DNA of 34,284 nucleotides from an uncultured Candidatus Competibacteraceae bacterium (GTDB lineage Bacteria > Pseudomonadota > Gammaproteobacteria > Competibacterales > Competibacteraceae). The notes under the pieces are model-generated. The model ran no database searches, was not told the origin of the DNA, and worked only from the letters and a program-made list of their open reading frames with translations. The DNA is taken from NCBI GenBank assembly GCA_903879705.1, contig CAIRMO010000080.1:1-34284 (forward strand). Reading direction: 5' to 3'. Shown here piece by piece: positions 1 through 7,758 of the stretch. Position numbers and translations under genes: made by a program. Numbering within the stretch: position 1 is the first letter of the stretch; each line of letters begins with the position of its first letter.

Positions 1-300
1 ATATACCGTATTGCATTGCAGCAAAAAATAACTCAATTAATTGTTTTTATTTAACTATTCTACCCCGGGAACTCCCAAAGAGCCGACTAATTCTCACGGC
101 GGCGACTCAACATGTTGCAGTAATGCGGTTTCAAGGCCTCGCCAGGATGATAAAGAAAATCCGAAACTGAGAAAAAACTTTGCTTTGTGTCGTCCAACCG
201 GATGATTCTCAGACAATAGGTATTGGGTGATTTTCTCCGGTCGGACAAAGGCATTTTCAAGATTAGGCAGTTTCATGGAGAGCCAAATAGTCGTGCAGCG

Positions 301-385
301 GGTCGCTGGATTCCCGCATTCGCGGGAATGACGGAACCGGGAACTTTGATTGCGAAAATCTACCGAGAAGATGCCATACCCATTC
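301..385. repeat. REP-like dispersed repeat, copy A
   Basis: The core at 307-335 is a palindrome with arms ATTCCCGC and GCGGGAAT around a 3-base loop, followed by GACGGAAC. The homology with the copy at 7595-7712 (opposite strand) runs past the hairpin into a tail containing TGCGAAAA.CTACCG, so this is a longer element than a bare palindrome. It lies in the 388-base stretch downstream of fliT that holds no convincing gene. There is no T-run after the hairpin, so I do not call it a terminator. Confidence 0.75.
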
Positions 386-388
386 AAC

Positions 389-703
389 TCAAAAACTCTG
401 ATACGCCTGCAAGGCACGCCGACCTTGACTCAATGATTTGAGGTGGTCGCTCAACTGCTCCCGTTCGGCCTGAGCCAGTTTCAGCAATTCGGCGTCGCTG
501 ACCAGCACCGCCCGTGCGGCGGCTTCAAGCTGAGGGGCGAGATCAGCGGGCGGGGCGGTCTGGAATAGTTCTTCCAGCAAGACCCGCCGCTGGCTTTCCC
601 GTTCGGGGACGGTGTCCCACACGCCGGCTTGGGCCAGTTCCAGCATCTCGGTACTGAGTGAGCGCAGCCGGTTGATGCACTGCTTCCACTCGGCGGGCGT
701 CAT
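389..703 (-). CDS. fliT: FliT-like flagellar export chaperone
   Basis: A 104-residue, mostly helical, acidic protein with no membrane segment. It lies directly behind fliS with an ATGA overlap (start 703, fliS stop at 700). FliT-type proteins are small cytoplasmic helical chaperones for the filament cap protein FliD and, in enterobacteria, regulators of FlhDC. Size and position after fliD-fliS fit that role. The sequence itself is poorly conserved, as is usual for this family, so the call rests mainly on gene order, size and helix pattern. It is probably the last gene of the fliD-fliS-fliT transcription unit, since nothing coding follows before the window edge. Confidence 0.7.
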   Translation of the reverse strand: MTPAEWKQCINRLRSLSTEMLELAQAGVWDTVPERESQRRVLLEELFQTAPPADLAPQLEAAARAVLVSDAELLKLAQAEREQLSDHLKSLSQGRRALQAYQSF

Positions 704-1128
704 GCCGGCGCGTCCGTTGGCGGTGCTGTGACTTTCGGGCTATTGCCAATCGCGTCCCAGCCTTCCTTGACCGGGCGCAGCAGGTCAGCGACCTCATCGA
801 GGATGGCGGTATCGGAGCGCAGGTTAGCTTCCAATAATCGTCGCTGCATGAAGTCGTAGAGGTCATCGAGGTTGGCCGCCAACTCGCCACCAGCGTCCAG
901 ATTCAACCCGTCGCGCAGGCCGCCGACAATGTCAATCGCTTTGCCGATCTGCTCACCCTTGCCGGGGATGTCATGGCGCTGAATGCAGCCCTTAGCGGTA
1001 GCGATCCGCTCAAATGCGCCCTCCATCAGCATCTGAATCAGCCGGTGCGGGCTGGCGTAGGCGACGCCGGTTTGGGCACTAACCTGCTGGTATTGCTTAA
1101 GAGCTTTGGGGATGTTCGGGGCAACCAT
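700..1128 (-). CDS. fliS: Flagellar secretion chaperone FliS
   Basis: A 142-residue protein with the FliS layout: an N-terminal region rich in Q and Y (KQYQQVSAQTGVAYASPHRL), then the helix LIQMLMEGAFERIATAKGCI. The central part IGKAIDIVGGLRDGLNLDAGG and the LYDFMQRRL helix also fit. FliS binds the C-terminus of newly made flagellin in the cytoplasm and stops it polymerising before export. The C-terminal 20 residues are proline- and alanine-rich and look disordered. The ATG at 1128 has only a weak Shine-Dalgarno sequence. The gap to fliD is about 100 bases and contains a hairpin but no obvious promoter. Family assignment is firm. Confidence 0.92.
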   Translation of the reverse strand: MVAPNIPKALKQYQQVSAQTGVAYASPHRLIQMLMEGAFERIATAKGCIQRHDIPGKGEQIGKAIDIVGGLRDGLNLDAGGELAANLDDLYDFMQRRLLEANLRSDTAILDEVADLLRPVKEGWDAIGNSPKVTAPPTDAPA

Positions 1129-1197
1129 GTCGGATTACTCGGCGATGTGAGTAGTAAACAATTATAGCGGAATCACCCATTGGATGCCGCAACCTGA

Positions 1198-1219
1198 ACC
1201 GGGACGTTGAGGTCCCGGT
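1198..1219 (-). other. Hairpin between fliD and fliS
   Basis: An 8-bp perfect stem, ACCGGGAC and GTCCCGGT, with a 6-base loop lies just after the fliD stop. There is no following T-run on the minus strand, so this may be an mRNA-stabilising or attenuating hairpin rather than a strong terminator. Confidence 0.4.
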
Positions 1220-1229
1220 GGGCATTTGG

Positions 1230-3269
1230 TTAGTTGCTGGATTTGTTGCTGAACTGCTGCGCCAGGTAATTGCCAGTGGCCGTGAGTTGGCTGACCAGGG
1301 TATCCATCGCCCGGAACTGGGCGTTGTAGCGTTTTTCCAGCGCCGTCATCCGAGTATCAAGGGTTGACCGTTGATCGCTAATCCGCCCCACCTGTTGGTT
1401 AAGGCTATCAGTGCGGGCGGTCAATGGGCTGTTTTTGCCGAGCAGGCTGGTCAGCATGGTGTCGAGCCGCGCTGCCAAGCCATCGGACAGCGAGACTTCG
1501 CCGCGATCCCCGGTCGCTCCACCCACCACTTCCACCGCAAGGCCCGCTGCGCCGCCCCCGGTTCCAGTCAGCTTCCGTCCGGATCCGGTCGCGTCAGTGC
1601 CGCCAATCGTGCCTTTGGCATCCAGCCCGGCGGTTTTGATCCCCACCCCGGCGCTAAACCCGAGCGTGGTTTCCGTGCTGGTGCCCACCGCAGTGAATTC
1701 GACGGCAGAGGATCCACCGTAACTGCTTGAGGTGAAGCTGAACATGCTGGTGGTGCTGCTGAAACTGACGCCAATCGAGGCGCTGGCGGTTTGCAGAGCG
1801 GAATCGCCATTGATCCGGCTTTGCAGTTCTGCCACCAGTTGGCTGGAGGTGTAGCTTCCCTGTGTCAGCGTGAGGGTGCCGGACTGGGTGCCGTTAACCT
1901 TCAGAGCGAGGGTGTCGTTAGCGGAGGTGATATTGAACGCGGTGGCAGCAATGCCGGTATAGCTGCCTTGAGTCGCCAACTGGCTGACGGCAACCGCGTA
2001 ATTGCCGGTGCGGCTTTCGCTGGTGGAACTGCTGTAGTTGACCAGCCGGTCGCTGGTGCGTCCGGCACGGGCGAACAGGCCGGCGACGCCTTGCGGATCG
2101 GTTTCGATGGCCTTTTGCAGCTTGGCGCTGTCGAGGGTGAGGGTGCCATCGCGATTGGTGGAGATGCCCAGATCGGACAGTGAATCGAATTGCGTCGATG
2201 CGCCAGTGACGACCTTGTTCAGTTCGCTGCGGATCTGGCCGAAAATGGCGCGGACGCTGAAATCGCCCTGCAACGCGCCGCTTTCTTTGGTTTCAGCGTT
2301 GTACGAGGTCAGCGACTTAACGGTGCTGGCCAGATCGTTGAAGGCTTTGACAAAGGACTGGACGCCGCCGCTGATGGCGCTGTTGTCCTTGGCGACCGTC
2401 AGGGTGGTCGCCGTGGTATTGGCTTCCTTGAGGTTCAAGGTGACGCCCTGAATCGCGGTACTGAGGGTGTTGCTGGCGCTGGTGATGGTCAGGCCATCAA
2501 TGATGACGCTGGCATCCTTGGCATCCTGACCCACCGGTTGCTGCATGTTCTTGCCCGTTCCGGCGGTTTTGGTCGGGTCATAGGCCAGGATCGACAGGCC
2601 AGCGGCGTTCGTGTTGTTGCCGTCGCCATCAGCGGTAGTGACCTTGAGGCTGTTGGCCGCGCCGGTGTCGGTGGAACCTAAAGTCAGTCGCCAGCCATTG
2701 GTGCCATCATTGACGACGGTGGCCGTGACGCCGACTTTAGCGTCGTTAATGGCCTTCGCGACGCCATTAAGAGTGTTGTTCGAGGAATCAATGGTGACGG
2801 TTTTGACCGCTTTATTGGCGTTGGCGGTGAAGGCATTGCCGACACTGTTGTAGGTTCCAAACTGGAAAGTCAGCGTTCCGGTTCCGACTACATATTGATT
2901 CGGATCCTGCTGGATGTTCAGCGCCGGATCAGTCACCAGTTTCTGGCTCTGCGCCAGATTGTCGACCTTGACGCTGTAGCTTCCCGCTGGGGCAGTGCTA
3001 CTGGCGCTGGCGGTGAACAGCTTGTCATTGGCGACCGTGGCTTTGGCGCTGGCCTGAAAGGAGCTGGCGTTCTTGATGCTGGAGAGCGCCGATTGAAAGG
3101 TAGATAACGCGCCTTTAAAACCACCAAGCGCCGAAATGCGCGTTTGCAAGGCGGCCTCGCGCTGGTTCAACCGGCTTTCAGCCGGGGTGCGCTCGGCGGT
3201 GATCAGTTGCGAAATCAGACCTTTGATGTCAATACCGGAGCCGACGCCGGATGAAGTAATGCTGGCCAT
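1230..3269 (-). CDS. fliD: Flagellar filament capping protein FliD (HAP2)
   Basis: About 679 residues. The N-terminus (MASITSSGVGSGIDIKGLIS) is the classic FliD start, followed by the QLITAERTP.ESRLN segment. The C-terminus is a long coiled-coil with DQRSTLDTRMTALEKRYNAQF and ends LAQQFSNKSSN. FliD forms the cap at the filament tip and guides flagellin insertion. The middle is a Ser/Thr/Gly-rich surface domain. I chose the ATG at 3269 because AGGAGA stands 6 bases upstream and the family N-terminus begins there; the reading frame is open further up to 3302. It is long for the family (often 450-500), the extra length lying in the variable central domain. It lies 119 bases downstream of flaG. 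Confidence 0.95.
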   Translation of the reverse strand: MASITSSGVGSGIDIKGLISQLITAERTPAESRLNQREAALQTRISALGGFKGALSTFQSALSSIKNASSFQASAKATVANDKLFTASASSTAPAGSYSVKVDNLAQSQKLVTDPALNIQQDPNQYVVGTGTLTFQFGTYNSVGNAFTANANKAVKTVTIDSSNNTLNGVAKAINDAKVGVTATVVNDGTNGWRLTLGSTDTGAANSLKVTTADGDGNNTNAAGLSILAYDPTKTAGTGKNMQQPVGQDAKDASVIIDGLTITSASNTLSTAIQGVTLNLKEANTTATTLTVAKDNSAISGGVQSFVKAFNDLASTVKSLTSYNAETKESGALQGDFSVRAIFGQIRSELNKVVTGASTQFDSLSDLGISTNRDGTLTLDSAKLQKAIETDPQGVAGLFARAGRTSDRLVNYSSSTSESRTGNYAVAVSQLATQGSYTGIAATAFNITSANDTLALKVNGTQSGTLTLTQGSYTSSQLVAELQSRINGDSALQTASASIGVSFSSTTSMFSFTSSSYGGSSAVEFTAVGTSTETTLGFSAGVGIKTAGLDAKGTIGGTDATGSGRKLTGTGGGAAGLAVEVVGGATGDRGEVSLSDGLAARLDTMLTSLLGKNSPLTARTDSLNQQVGRISDQRSTLDTRMTALEKRYNAQFRAMDTLVSQLTATGNYLAQQFSNKSSN

Positions 3270-3388
3270 GATGTTCTCCTCGCGCGGGTACTCGCTGGGC
3301 ACCGGTCTTTATGAAGCAGAACGGAGTCAACCGTTCAAGCACCGACCAACTCCCGCAATGGCAATATTTTGATTGAATTGCGCTGTGA

Positions 3389-3910
3389 TCAAGCGATGGC
3401 CTGTAGCAACTGGCCTTCCATCTTGAGCCGCTTGCTATCCTTACCGGAGGGTGACCGCTCGGTTTGCTGGTTGTCTTCCATTTCCTTAAAAAACTTGGCT
3501 AACTCCAAAGCTTTTTCTGACGGAATCTGCCGGATCACTTCCTTGGTTTCCCGATCCACGATCCGCACCACCAATTGCTGGGATTGATCGTCGATTTCAA
3601 ATTGCAGGTTGGTATTGTACTCGCGCAGACTCTGATTGAGATCCTGAACCGTTTCGGCCAGTTGCTGACGGGTCGGTGCGGGGCCGGACTGCGAATTGGG
3701 CTGGCGACCGTCGGGATCCGTGTTCCGTTTTCGCTCAGCGCCGGCGCTGGCAGGGGATTGGGTAACGGATGACTGTGCAGTGGTCAGGGGTTGACCGACC
3801 GCGTTTTGCACAGTAGCCGGCGGCGGCGGTTCGGAACGGGCGCCAGTGGCGGGTCGAGCCGACACCGGGTTAGCGCCGGCCAGGTTGCTGATAGTGCCGA
3901 TGTCGCTCAT
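3389..3910 (-). CDS. flaG: FlaG family flagellar protein
   Basis: A 173-residue protein. The first 85 residues are a low-complexity Pro/Ala/Ser/Gln-rich region. The conserved FlaG domain is C-terminal: LNQSLREYNTNLQFEIDDQS, then VVRIVDRETKEVIRQIP and the closing helix KALELAKFF. FlaG proteins affect filament length and lie next to fliC and fliD in many bacteria. A GTG at 3913 and an ATG at 3910 are both possible starts; AGGAGGG at 3917-3923 is 6 bases from the ATG, so I prefer the ATG. The long disordered N-terminus is unusual compared with the roughly 120-residue typical form. A terminator-like hairpin separates it from fliC. Confidence 0.9.
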   Translation of the reverse strand: MSDIGTISNLAGANPVSARPATGARSEPPPPATVQNAVGQPLTTAQSSVTQSPASAGAERKRNTDPDGRQPNSQSGPAPTRQQLAETVQDLNQSLREYNTNLQFEIDDQSQQLVVRIVDRETKEVIRQIPSEKALELAKFFKEMEDNQQTERSPSGKDSKRLKMEGQLLQAIA

Positions 3911-3940
3911 CACGATCCCTCCTGAATCACTGAAACTGAA

Positions 3941-3977
3941 AGCGGGGTTTGAGCGTTAGTTTAGCCCAAACCCCGCT
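3941..3977 (-). terminator. fliC terminator hairpin
   Basis: An 11-bp perfect stem (AGCGGGGTTTG with CAAACCCCGCT) and a 15-base loop, followed on the minus strand by a T-rich stretch (TTTCAGTTTCAG). It begins 18 bases after the fliC stop. It is likely a Rho-independent, possibly partial, terminator that separates very high fliC expression from flaG-fliD. Confidence 0.7.
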
Positions 3978-3994
3978 CTGTTACCTCGTTTGGC

Positions 3995-5497
3995 TTACCG
4001 CAACAGCGACAGGATATTCTGCTGCGACTGGTTGGCCTGAGACAGCATGGCGATACCGGCCTGGGACAGAATCTGCGCCTTGCTCAGGTTCGAGGTTTCC
4101 TTCCCGAAATCGGCGTCCTGAATCCGCGACCGGGCGCTGGTGATGTTATCCGACACGTTTTGCAGGTTGCTGATGGTCGAGTCGAAGCGGTTCTGCACCG
4201 CACCCAAGTCACCCCGCAGGTCGTCAATGAAGGCCAGCGCGTTGTCGATCACGCTGATGGCGTCGTTGGATCCGGTCTGGCTCTTGATATCGATGGTACC
4301 CACGTCGGTGAGTGTTGACGCGCCAGCCCCCGCCAGAGTGCCACCACTTGCAGTCACATTTGTGGTCGAGAAGCTCTTGCCGGATTCGTAGACCACCCGA
4401 CCACCCACTGTCGAGAAACTAGCACCGCTGGAAAAACCCGATGCAGCAGCACCATTCAGGGCACCATTCTGATCGATCCCCTTTACATCCCATGTACCTG
4501 ACGCACCTGTCGTAGATGCCCCCTTGATCTGGATGTCATAGCCATCGCTATTTTCGAGAAGGAGGGAAGCTGCGTTGGTCGGATCAACCTTCGCCGTAAC
4601 CCCTGTCGTACCCGATTTGTCATTGATAGCCGCCGCCAACCCTGCTAAATCGGTCGCGCTGGTTGTAGCACCTGAGGTACTCATGCTATAAGAAATGGTC
4701 ACGCCCGCAGCGGCTGCCGAGTTTTGTCCTTTCAATTGAAAACTGATCGCCCCCGTGGACGTAACCTGAAAATTAGCCTGAGTGATCGCCCTCGCGGTTA
4801 CCCCGGTTTGCGCGGTAATCCCATTGATCGCCGTAGCGATTGTCCTCGCACTGGACCCCGCCGCTGCGATGCTAGCGCTGGCAGTTCCCACTGAACCGTT
4901 AATGGTTATGGCACCAGAAACTGCATTGCTATTCGCTGCTCCAGAACTGGCCACAGAAATGGAGGCCGATGAAGTAATTCGCTGGGCACCAATCGCACTG
5001 GCTTGGGCACTCCCCATGCTGACCGCAATAGTCTGATTATTATTGGCGCCAACCTGGAATTTCTGGGCAGAGAAACTGCCATCGAGCAGGGTCTTGCCGT
5101 TGAACTGCGTGGTATTAGCGATGCGGTTCAGTTCCTGCTGCAATTGGCCCACTTCCTTTTGTAGCGAAGTACGGTCGGTGCCGGTATTGGTGTCGTTGGA
5201 CGATTGCACCGCCAGTTCACGCATCCGCTGGAGGATGTTGGTGGATTCCTGCAACGCACCTTCCGCGGTCTGCGTCAGGGAAATACCGTCATTGGCGTTA
5301 CGGGCCGCTTGATTAAGTCCCGTAATCTGCGAGGTCATGCGGTCGGCAATCGCCAAGCCGGCGGCGTCGTCCTTGGCGGAGTTGATCCGCAGGCCGGTGT
5401 TCAGGCGCTGCATGGCGGTACTGAGTTTTTCCTGGCTGCTCATCAAGCCGCGTTGGGCGGTCAAAGCGGAAGGGTTAGTGTTAATTCCGAGTGCCAT
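3995..5497 (-). CDS. fliC: Flagellin
   Basis: 500 residues. The conserved N-terminal D0/D1 region starts [18 protein letters not shown] and includes [20 protein letters not shown] and the [20 protein letters not shown] segment (residues 1-150). The C-terminal D1/D0 region (about 415-500) includes [20 protein letters not shown] and ends [11 protein letters not shown]. The centre (about 160-410) is an Ala/Ser/Thr/Gly-rich variable domain. It forms the filament after export by the flagellar type III apparatus. GGAGAAG stands in front of the ATG. The Ser/Thr-rich surface domain is a possible O-glycosylation target; whether the glycan genes further right act on it is only inference. A sigma28 promoter lies upstream. 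Confidence 0.97.
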   Translation of the reverse strand: MALGINTNPSALTAQRGLMSSQEKLSTAMQRLNTGLRINSAKDDAAGLAIADRMTSQITGLNQAARNANDGISLTQTAEGALQESTNILQRMRELAVQSSNDTNTGTDRTSLQKEVGQLQQELNRIANTTQFNGKTLLDGSFSAQKFQVGANNNQTIAVSMGSAQASAIGAQRITSSASISVASSGAANSNAVSGAITINGSVGTASASIAAAGSSARTIATAINGITAQTGVTARAITQANFQVTSTGAISFQLKGQNSAAAAGVTISYSMSTSGATTSATDLAGLAAAINDKSGTTGVTAKVDPTNAASLLLENSDGYDIQIKGASTTGASGTWDVKGIDQNGALNGAAASGFSSGASFSTVGGRVVYESGKSFSTTNVTASGGTLAGAGASTLTDVGTIDIKSQTGSNDAISVIDNALAFIDDLRGDLGAVQNRFDSTISNLQNVSDNITSARSRIQDADFGKETSNLSKAQILSQAGIAMLSQANQSQQNILSLLR

Positions 5498-5590
5498 GGC
5501 TGCTTCTCCAATTCAAGTGACTGAGAACTGCGGTGGGATTTTGGGGTCGCCTGAAAATGTGGTTGTGGCAAACCCGGTGCTTGTTCTCAG

Positions 5591-5617
5591 CTATCGGCGG
5601 CGGCGGGCCGGGCTTTA
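5591..5617 (-). promoter_or_regulatory. Sigma28 (FliA) promoter of fliC
   Basis: On the minus strand, TAAA (5614-5617), a 15-base spacer and GCCGATAG (5591-5598) match the FliA consensus TAAA-N15-GCCGATAA with one mismatch. It lies about 95 bases upstream of the fliC ATG, leaving an 80-90-base leader. Confidence 0.88.
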
Positions 5618-5655
5618 GGGGTGGGGGGAAAATTTTCTTTGCACAACCTTTGCCG

Positions 5656-5684
5656 TTGCTAACCGTCAATAGACTATTTACAAT
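5656..5684 (+). promoter_or_regulatory. higBA promoter with candidate HigA operator
   Basis: TTGCTA (5656-5661), a 17-base spacer and TACAAT (5679-5684) give a good sigma70 promoter. The higB ATG follows at 5691, only 6 bases after the -10 box, so the message would be nearly leaderless. Between the boxes lies the small palindrome AATAG-A-CTATT (5668-5678), placed where an antitoxin would block polymerase. Confidence 0.65.
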
Positions 5685-5690
5685 GCTCTG

Positions 5691-5960
5691 ATGATATGCA
5701 CATTCCGGCACAAAGGTCTCGAACAATTTTTCAGGACCGGCAGCACCGCAAGTATTCAGTCTCAACACGCCAGGCGATTGAGACTGCAACTCGCGAAGCT
5801 TGACAGCGCCCGGATTCCCAATGATATGGCATTACCGGGTTGGCGATTACACCGACTAACCACCGGACACTGGTCAGTGTGGGTCAATGGCAACTGGCGC
5901 ATGACTTTTGCTTTCGAGGCTGAAGATGCCGTGCTGGTGGATTACCAGGACTATCACTAG
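5691..5960 (+). CDS. higB: HigB family toxin (type II TA)
   Basis: An 89-residue RelE/ParE-fold toxin of the HigB family. It shows the family start MICTFRHKGLEQFFRTGSTA, the LAKLDSAR helix region, the MALPGWRLHRL segment and the end NWRMTFAFE..DAVLVDYQDYH. Such toxins cleave mRNA on the ribosome. The gene order, toxin first, is typical of hig loci. The likely promoter leaves almost no 5' leader and no Shine-Dalgarno sequence, which would keep toxin translation low relative to the antitoxin, which has a good AGGAG. It is divergent from fliC, with only about 75 bases between the two promoters. Confidence 0.93.
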   Translation: MICTFRHKGLEQFFRTGSTASIQSQHARRLRLQLAKLDSARIPNDMALPGWRLHRLTTGHWSVWVNGNWRMTFAFEAEDAVLVDYQDYH

Positions 5961-5970
5961 GAGAATGAAA

Positions 5971-6297
5971 ATGACTCGCATATTTAACCCTCCCCATCCA
6001 GGAGAGGTGTTGCGTGATGGGGTTTTCAACGGAACCGGCATCACCATCACCGCCTTTGCTCAGCGAATTGGGGTAACTCGCGTGACCCTTTCGAATGTGC
6101 TAAATGGCAAGAACGGGATTAGCGCTGACATGGCGGTGCGCCTCGCGGCAGCGCTCGGCGGCAGCGCCGAATCGTGGCTGAATCTGCAACTACAGTACGA
6201 TTTAGCGAACTCAGAAATGGCGCTCAAGGAGACTGTCGCCAAAATTCAACCGATGGCGATGGACTTCACCACAAGCGATCAAATCCCAATACGGTAG
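5971..6297 (+). CDS. higA: HigA family antitoxin, XRE helix-turn-helix
   Basis: 108 residues. It begins MTRIFNPPHPGEVLRDGVF, the hallmark of HigA antitoxins. The HTH follows (ITAFAQRIGVTRVTLSNVLN), then the GKNGISADMAVRLAAALGGS region and SWLNLQLQYDLA. It neutralises HigB by binding and represses the operon through its HTH. I chose the ATG at 5971 because AGGAG ends 7 bases upstream; an in-frame ATG at 5965 is too close. The start is 10 bases after the higB stop. The C-terminal 25 residues are less conserved. Confidence 0.93.
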   Translation: MTRIFNPPHPGEVLRDGVFNGTGITITAFAQRIGVTRVTLSNVLNGKNGISADMAVRLAAALGGSAESWLNLQLQYDLANSEMALKETVAKIQPMAMDFTTSDQIPIR

Positions 6298-6583
6298 CGC
6301 GAGTCTTTTTGCGGGAACCATCGAGTTGTTAGACGCCGACCGGAACCGCGAAAATCTCTACAAAGCACTGACGCTGGGGGTTCTCCAGGAGTCCGATGTG
6401 AGTTGTGGGATTGCCGCATCGAACCACCCCGTCGACTTCGTCGCCACCCCTCCTTGTCCAAGGAGGGGAAGGGTTAGCGCTAACGGTCACGCATCGCCGT
6501 ATCGTTCAGCGGAGCTAGGGTAGCAAACGCCGCGGCCAAATTTCCTGAAAAGATGATCCGCAAATGGCTCGATCATTTCCTGG
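6298..6583. other. Gene-free stretch after higA
   Basis: No gene is supported here. At 6447-6468 a near-perfect palindrome CCCCTCCTTG-TC-CAAGGAGGGG resembles short intergenic palindromes. Open frames in the area have no family-like sequence and no Shine-Dalgarno sequence. Confidence 0.5.
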
Positions 6584-6658
6584 TTCGTCATACCCGCGAA
6601 AGCGGGTATCCAGCTTTTCAGCGGCTGACTGGATTCCCGCATACGCGGGAATGACGGA
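6584..6658 (+). repeat. REP-like repeat, copy B (double hairpin)
   Basis: Two adjacent palindromes, TACCCGC-gaa-GCGGGTA and ATTCCCGC-ata-GCGGGAAT, joined by AGCTTTTCAGCGGCTGACTGG. The 75-base unit recurs in inverted orientation at 7638-7712. The pair brackets the TPR gene. Confidence 0.85.
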
Positions 6659-6744
6659 AAGCGAAATCAGGGCGTTATTGGTCTGGTATTTTCTTTGTCC
6701 GAAGTCGCCTGAGCATACGGTAGGGGTCGCCATTCCGCAGTTGA

Positions 6745-7431
6745 TCAGCCAGCGCCTTCACTTTTACTCGGCCTCTGCAATGCCTGCTCTAAATTGCGCT
6801 GGGCCTCGTTGAAATCAGGTCGTAACGCCACAGCCTGACGAAACCGGGCAATGGCTTCCTCCCGGCGGCCCAGTTCCAATAATACCTTGCCCAGATTATT
6901 GCAGGCCAGCACATGGCCGGAATTTAACGCTAGTGTTCGTTGATAACTATCCACCGCTTCCTCCAGTCGTCCTAAACCCTGTAGCGCTTTGCCCAGATTG
7001 TTGTGATAGGTATCCGAGTCCGGGCTTTCCCGCAATGCCTGGCGGATCAGCCGCTCCGCAGTCGCATGATCGCCGCGCTGCGAATAAATCACCCCCAGCA
7101 GATGCAGCGCGTCGATGTAGGCCGGTTCTGCCTCGAAGACCTGACGATAGACTGCTTCGGCATCATCCAAGCGCTTGTCCCGATGCCATTGCGCCGCCTG
7201 CTCCAGCAATTGCTGGTAAATATTTTGAGCCTGTTGGGGTTGCTGTTCCTTCAACCGTTGTTCAGCCAAGGCCATCGCCTGGGTCAGGGTCAATGGCTGT
7301 TCATTGATTTGCACCATGAGTTGCTGGTTGCCGCGCATCAGGCTTTGCAGCAGAGTCATCGCCTCATTGCGCGTACTCGGTGAAGTGGATGAACGGTTGG
7401 AACTTCTTGATTGGCGGGGTTTATTCGGCAC
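6745..7431 (-). CDS. Tetratricopeptide repeat protein
   Basis: 228 residues, cytoplasmic, no signal peptide. After a basic, Ser/Arg-rich N-terminus (1-25) and a Gln-rich helical part come about four TPR units. Typical lines are DDAEAVYRQVFEAEPAYIDA, LGVIYSQRGDHATAERLI, LGKALQGLGRLEEAVDSYQR and LGKVLLELGRREEAIARFRQ. TPRs are protein-binding scaffolds; the partner is unknown. The start is a GTG at 7431 with AAGGAG 7 bases upstream (7439-7444). The gene is flanked by inverted REP-like repeats. TPR proteins often lie beside flagellin or surface-glycan genes, which suggests but does not show a link. Confidence 0.85.
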   Translation of the reverse strand: MPNKPRQSRSSNRSSTSPSTRNEAMTLLQSLMRGNQQLMVQINEQPLTLTQAMALAEQRLKEQQPQQAQNIYQQLLEQAAQWHRDKRLDDAEAVYRQVFEAEPAYIDALHLLGVIYSQRGDHATAERLIRQALRESPDSDTYHNNLGKALQGLGRLEEAVDSYQRTLALNSGHVLACNNLGKVLLELGRREEAIARFRQAVALRPDFNEAQRNLEQALQRPSKSEGAG

Positions 7432-7594
7432 GGGATGGCTCCTTGGCTGGATAAGGTTAAAATTTGGTTAAAAACCAACTTCTATTTAACACTGCTGCGG
7501 TCATGCGGCAACGATTGCCCAAGGGGAAATGAACGAACCCTTTTCGGAATAATCTTTTCAGGAAATCGCCTAAATCCAGATGTTCCCTGAGGTT

Positions 7595-7712
7595 ATACCC
7601 ATTTCCGGTAGGTTTTCGCATTCATGGTTCCCGGGTTCCGTCATTCCCGCGAGTGCGGGAATCCAGTCAGCCGCTGAAAACCGGGATACCCGCTTTCGCA
7701 GGGTTGACGAAC
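7595..7712 (-). repeat. REP-like repeat, copy C (inverted)
   Basis: Inverted relative to 6584-6658, with the same double hairpin (7638-7712) at near identity. The left flank (7595-7637) also matches the tail of copy A at 336-385. It fills much of the 327-base gene-free gap between the TPR gene and the Fic gene; nothing coding is seen there. Confidence 0.85.
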
Positions 7713-7758
7713 GGGTTGTTTTTGACCTGAAAAAGATCAAATCTATCGGGAAACGGTA

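Noticed and set aside
94-417. Open frame of 107 codons on the minus strand
   Set aside because: It runs across the REP-like repeat, has no Shine-Dalgarno sequence and no family-like sequence.
1198-1219. Hairpin after fliD as a Rho-independent terminator
   Set aside because: No T-run on the minus strand, and fliS follows closely; kept only as a hairpin.
1371-3107. Several plus-strand frames of 70-163 codons opposite fliD
   Set aside because: All are shadows of fliD codon bias.
6326-6523. Open frame on the plus strand after higA (DADRNRENLYKALTLGVLQE)
   Set aside because: The peptide looks faintly protein-like, but it has no proper start and no family match I know, and it runs into the palindrome at 6447. 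It may be a remnant, but this cannot be supported.
301-7712. REP-like repeats as a CRISPR array
   Set aside because: Three copies, far apart and in mixed orientation, each a palindrome without regular spacers.
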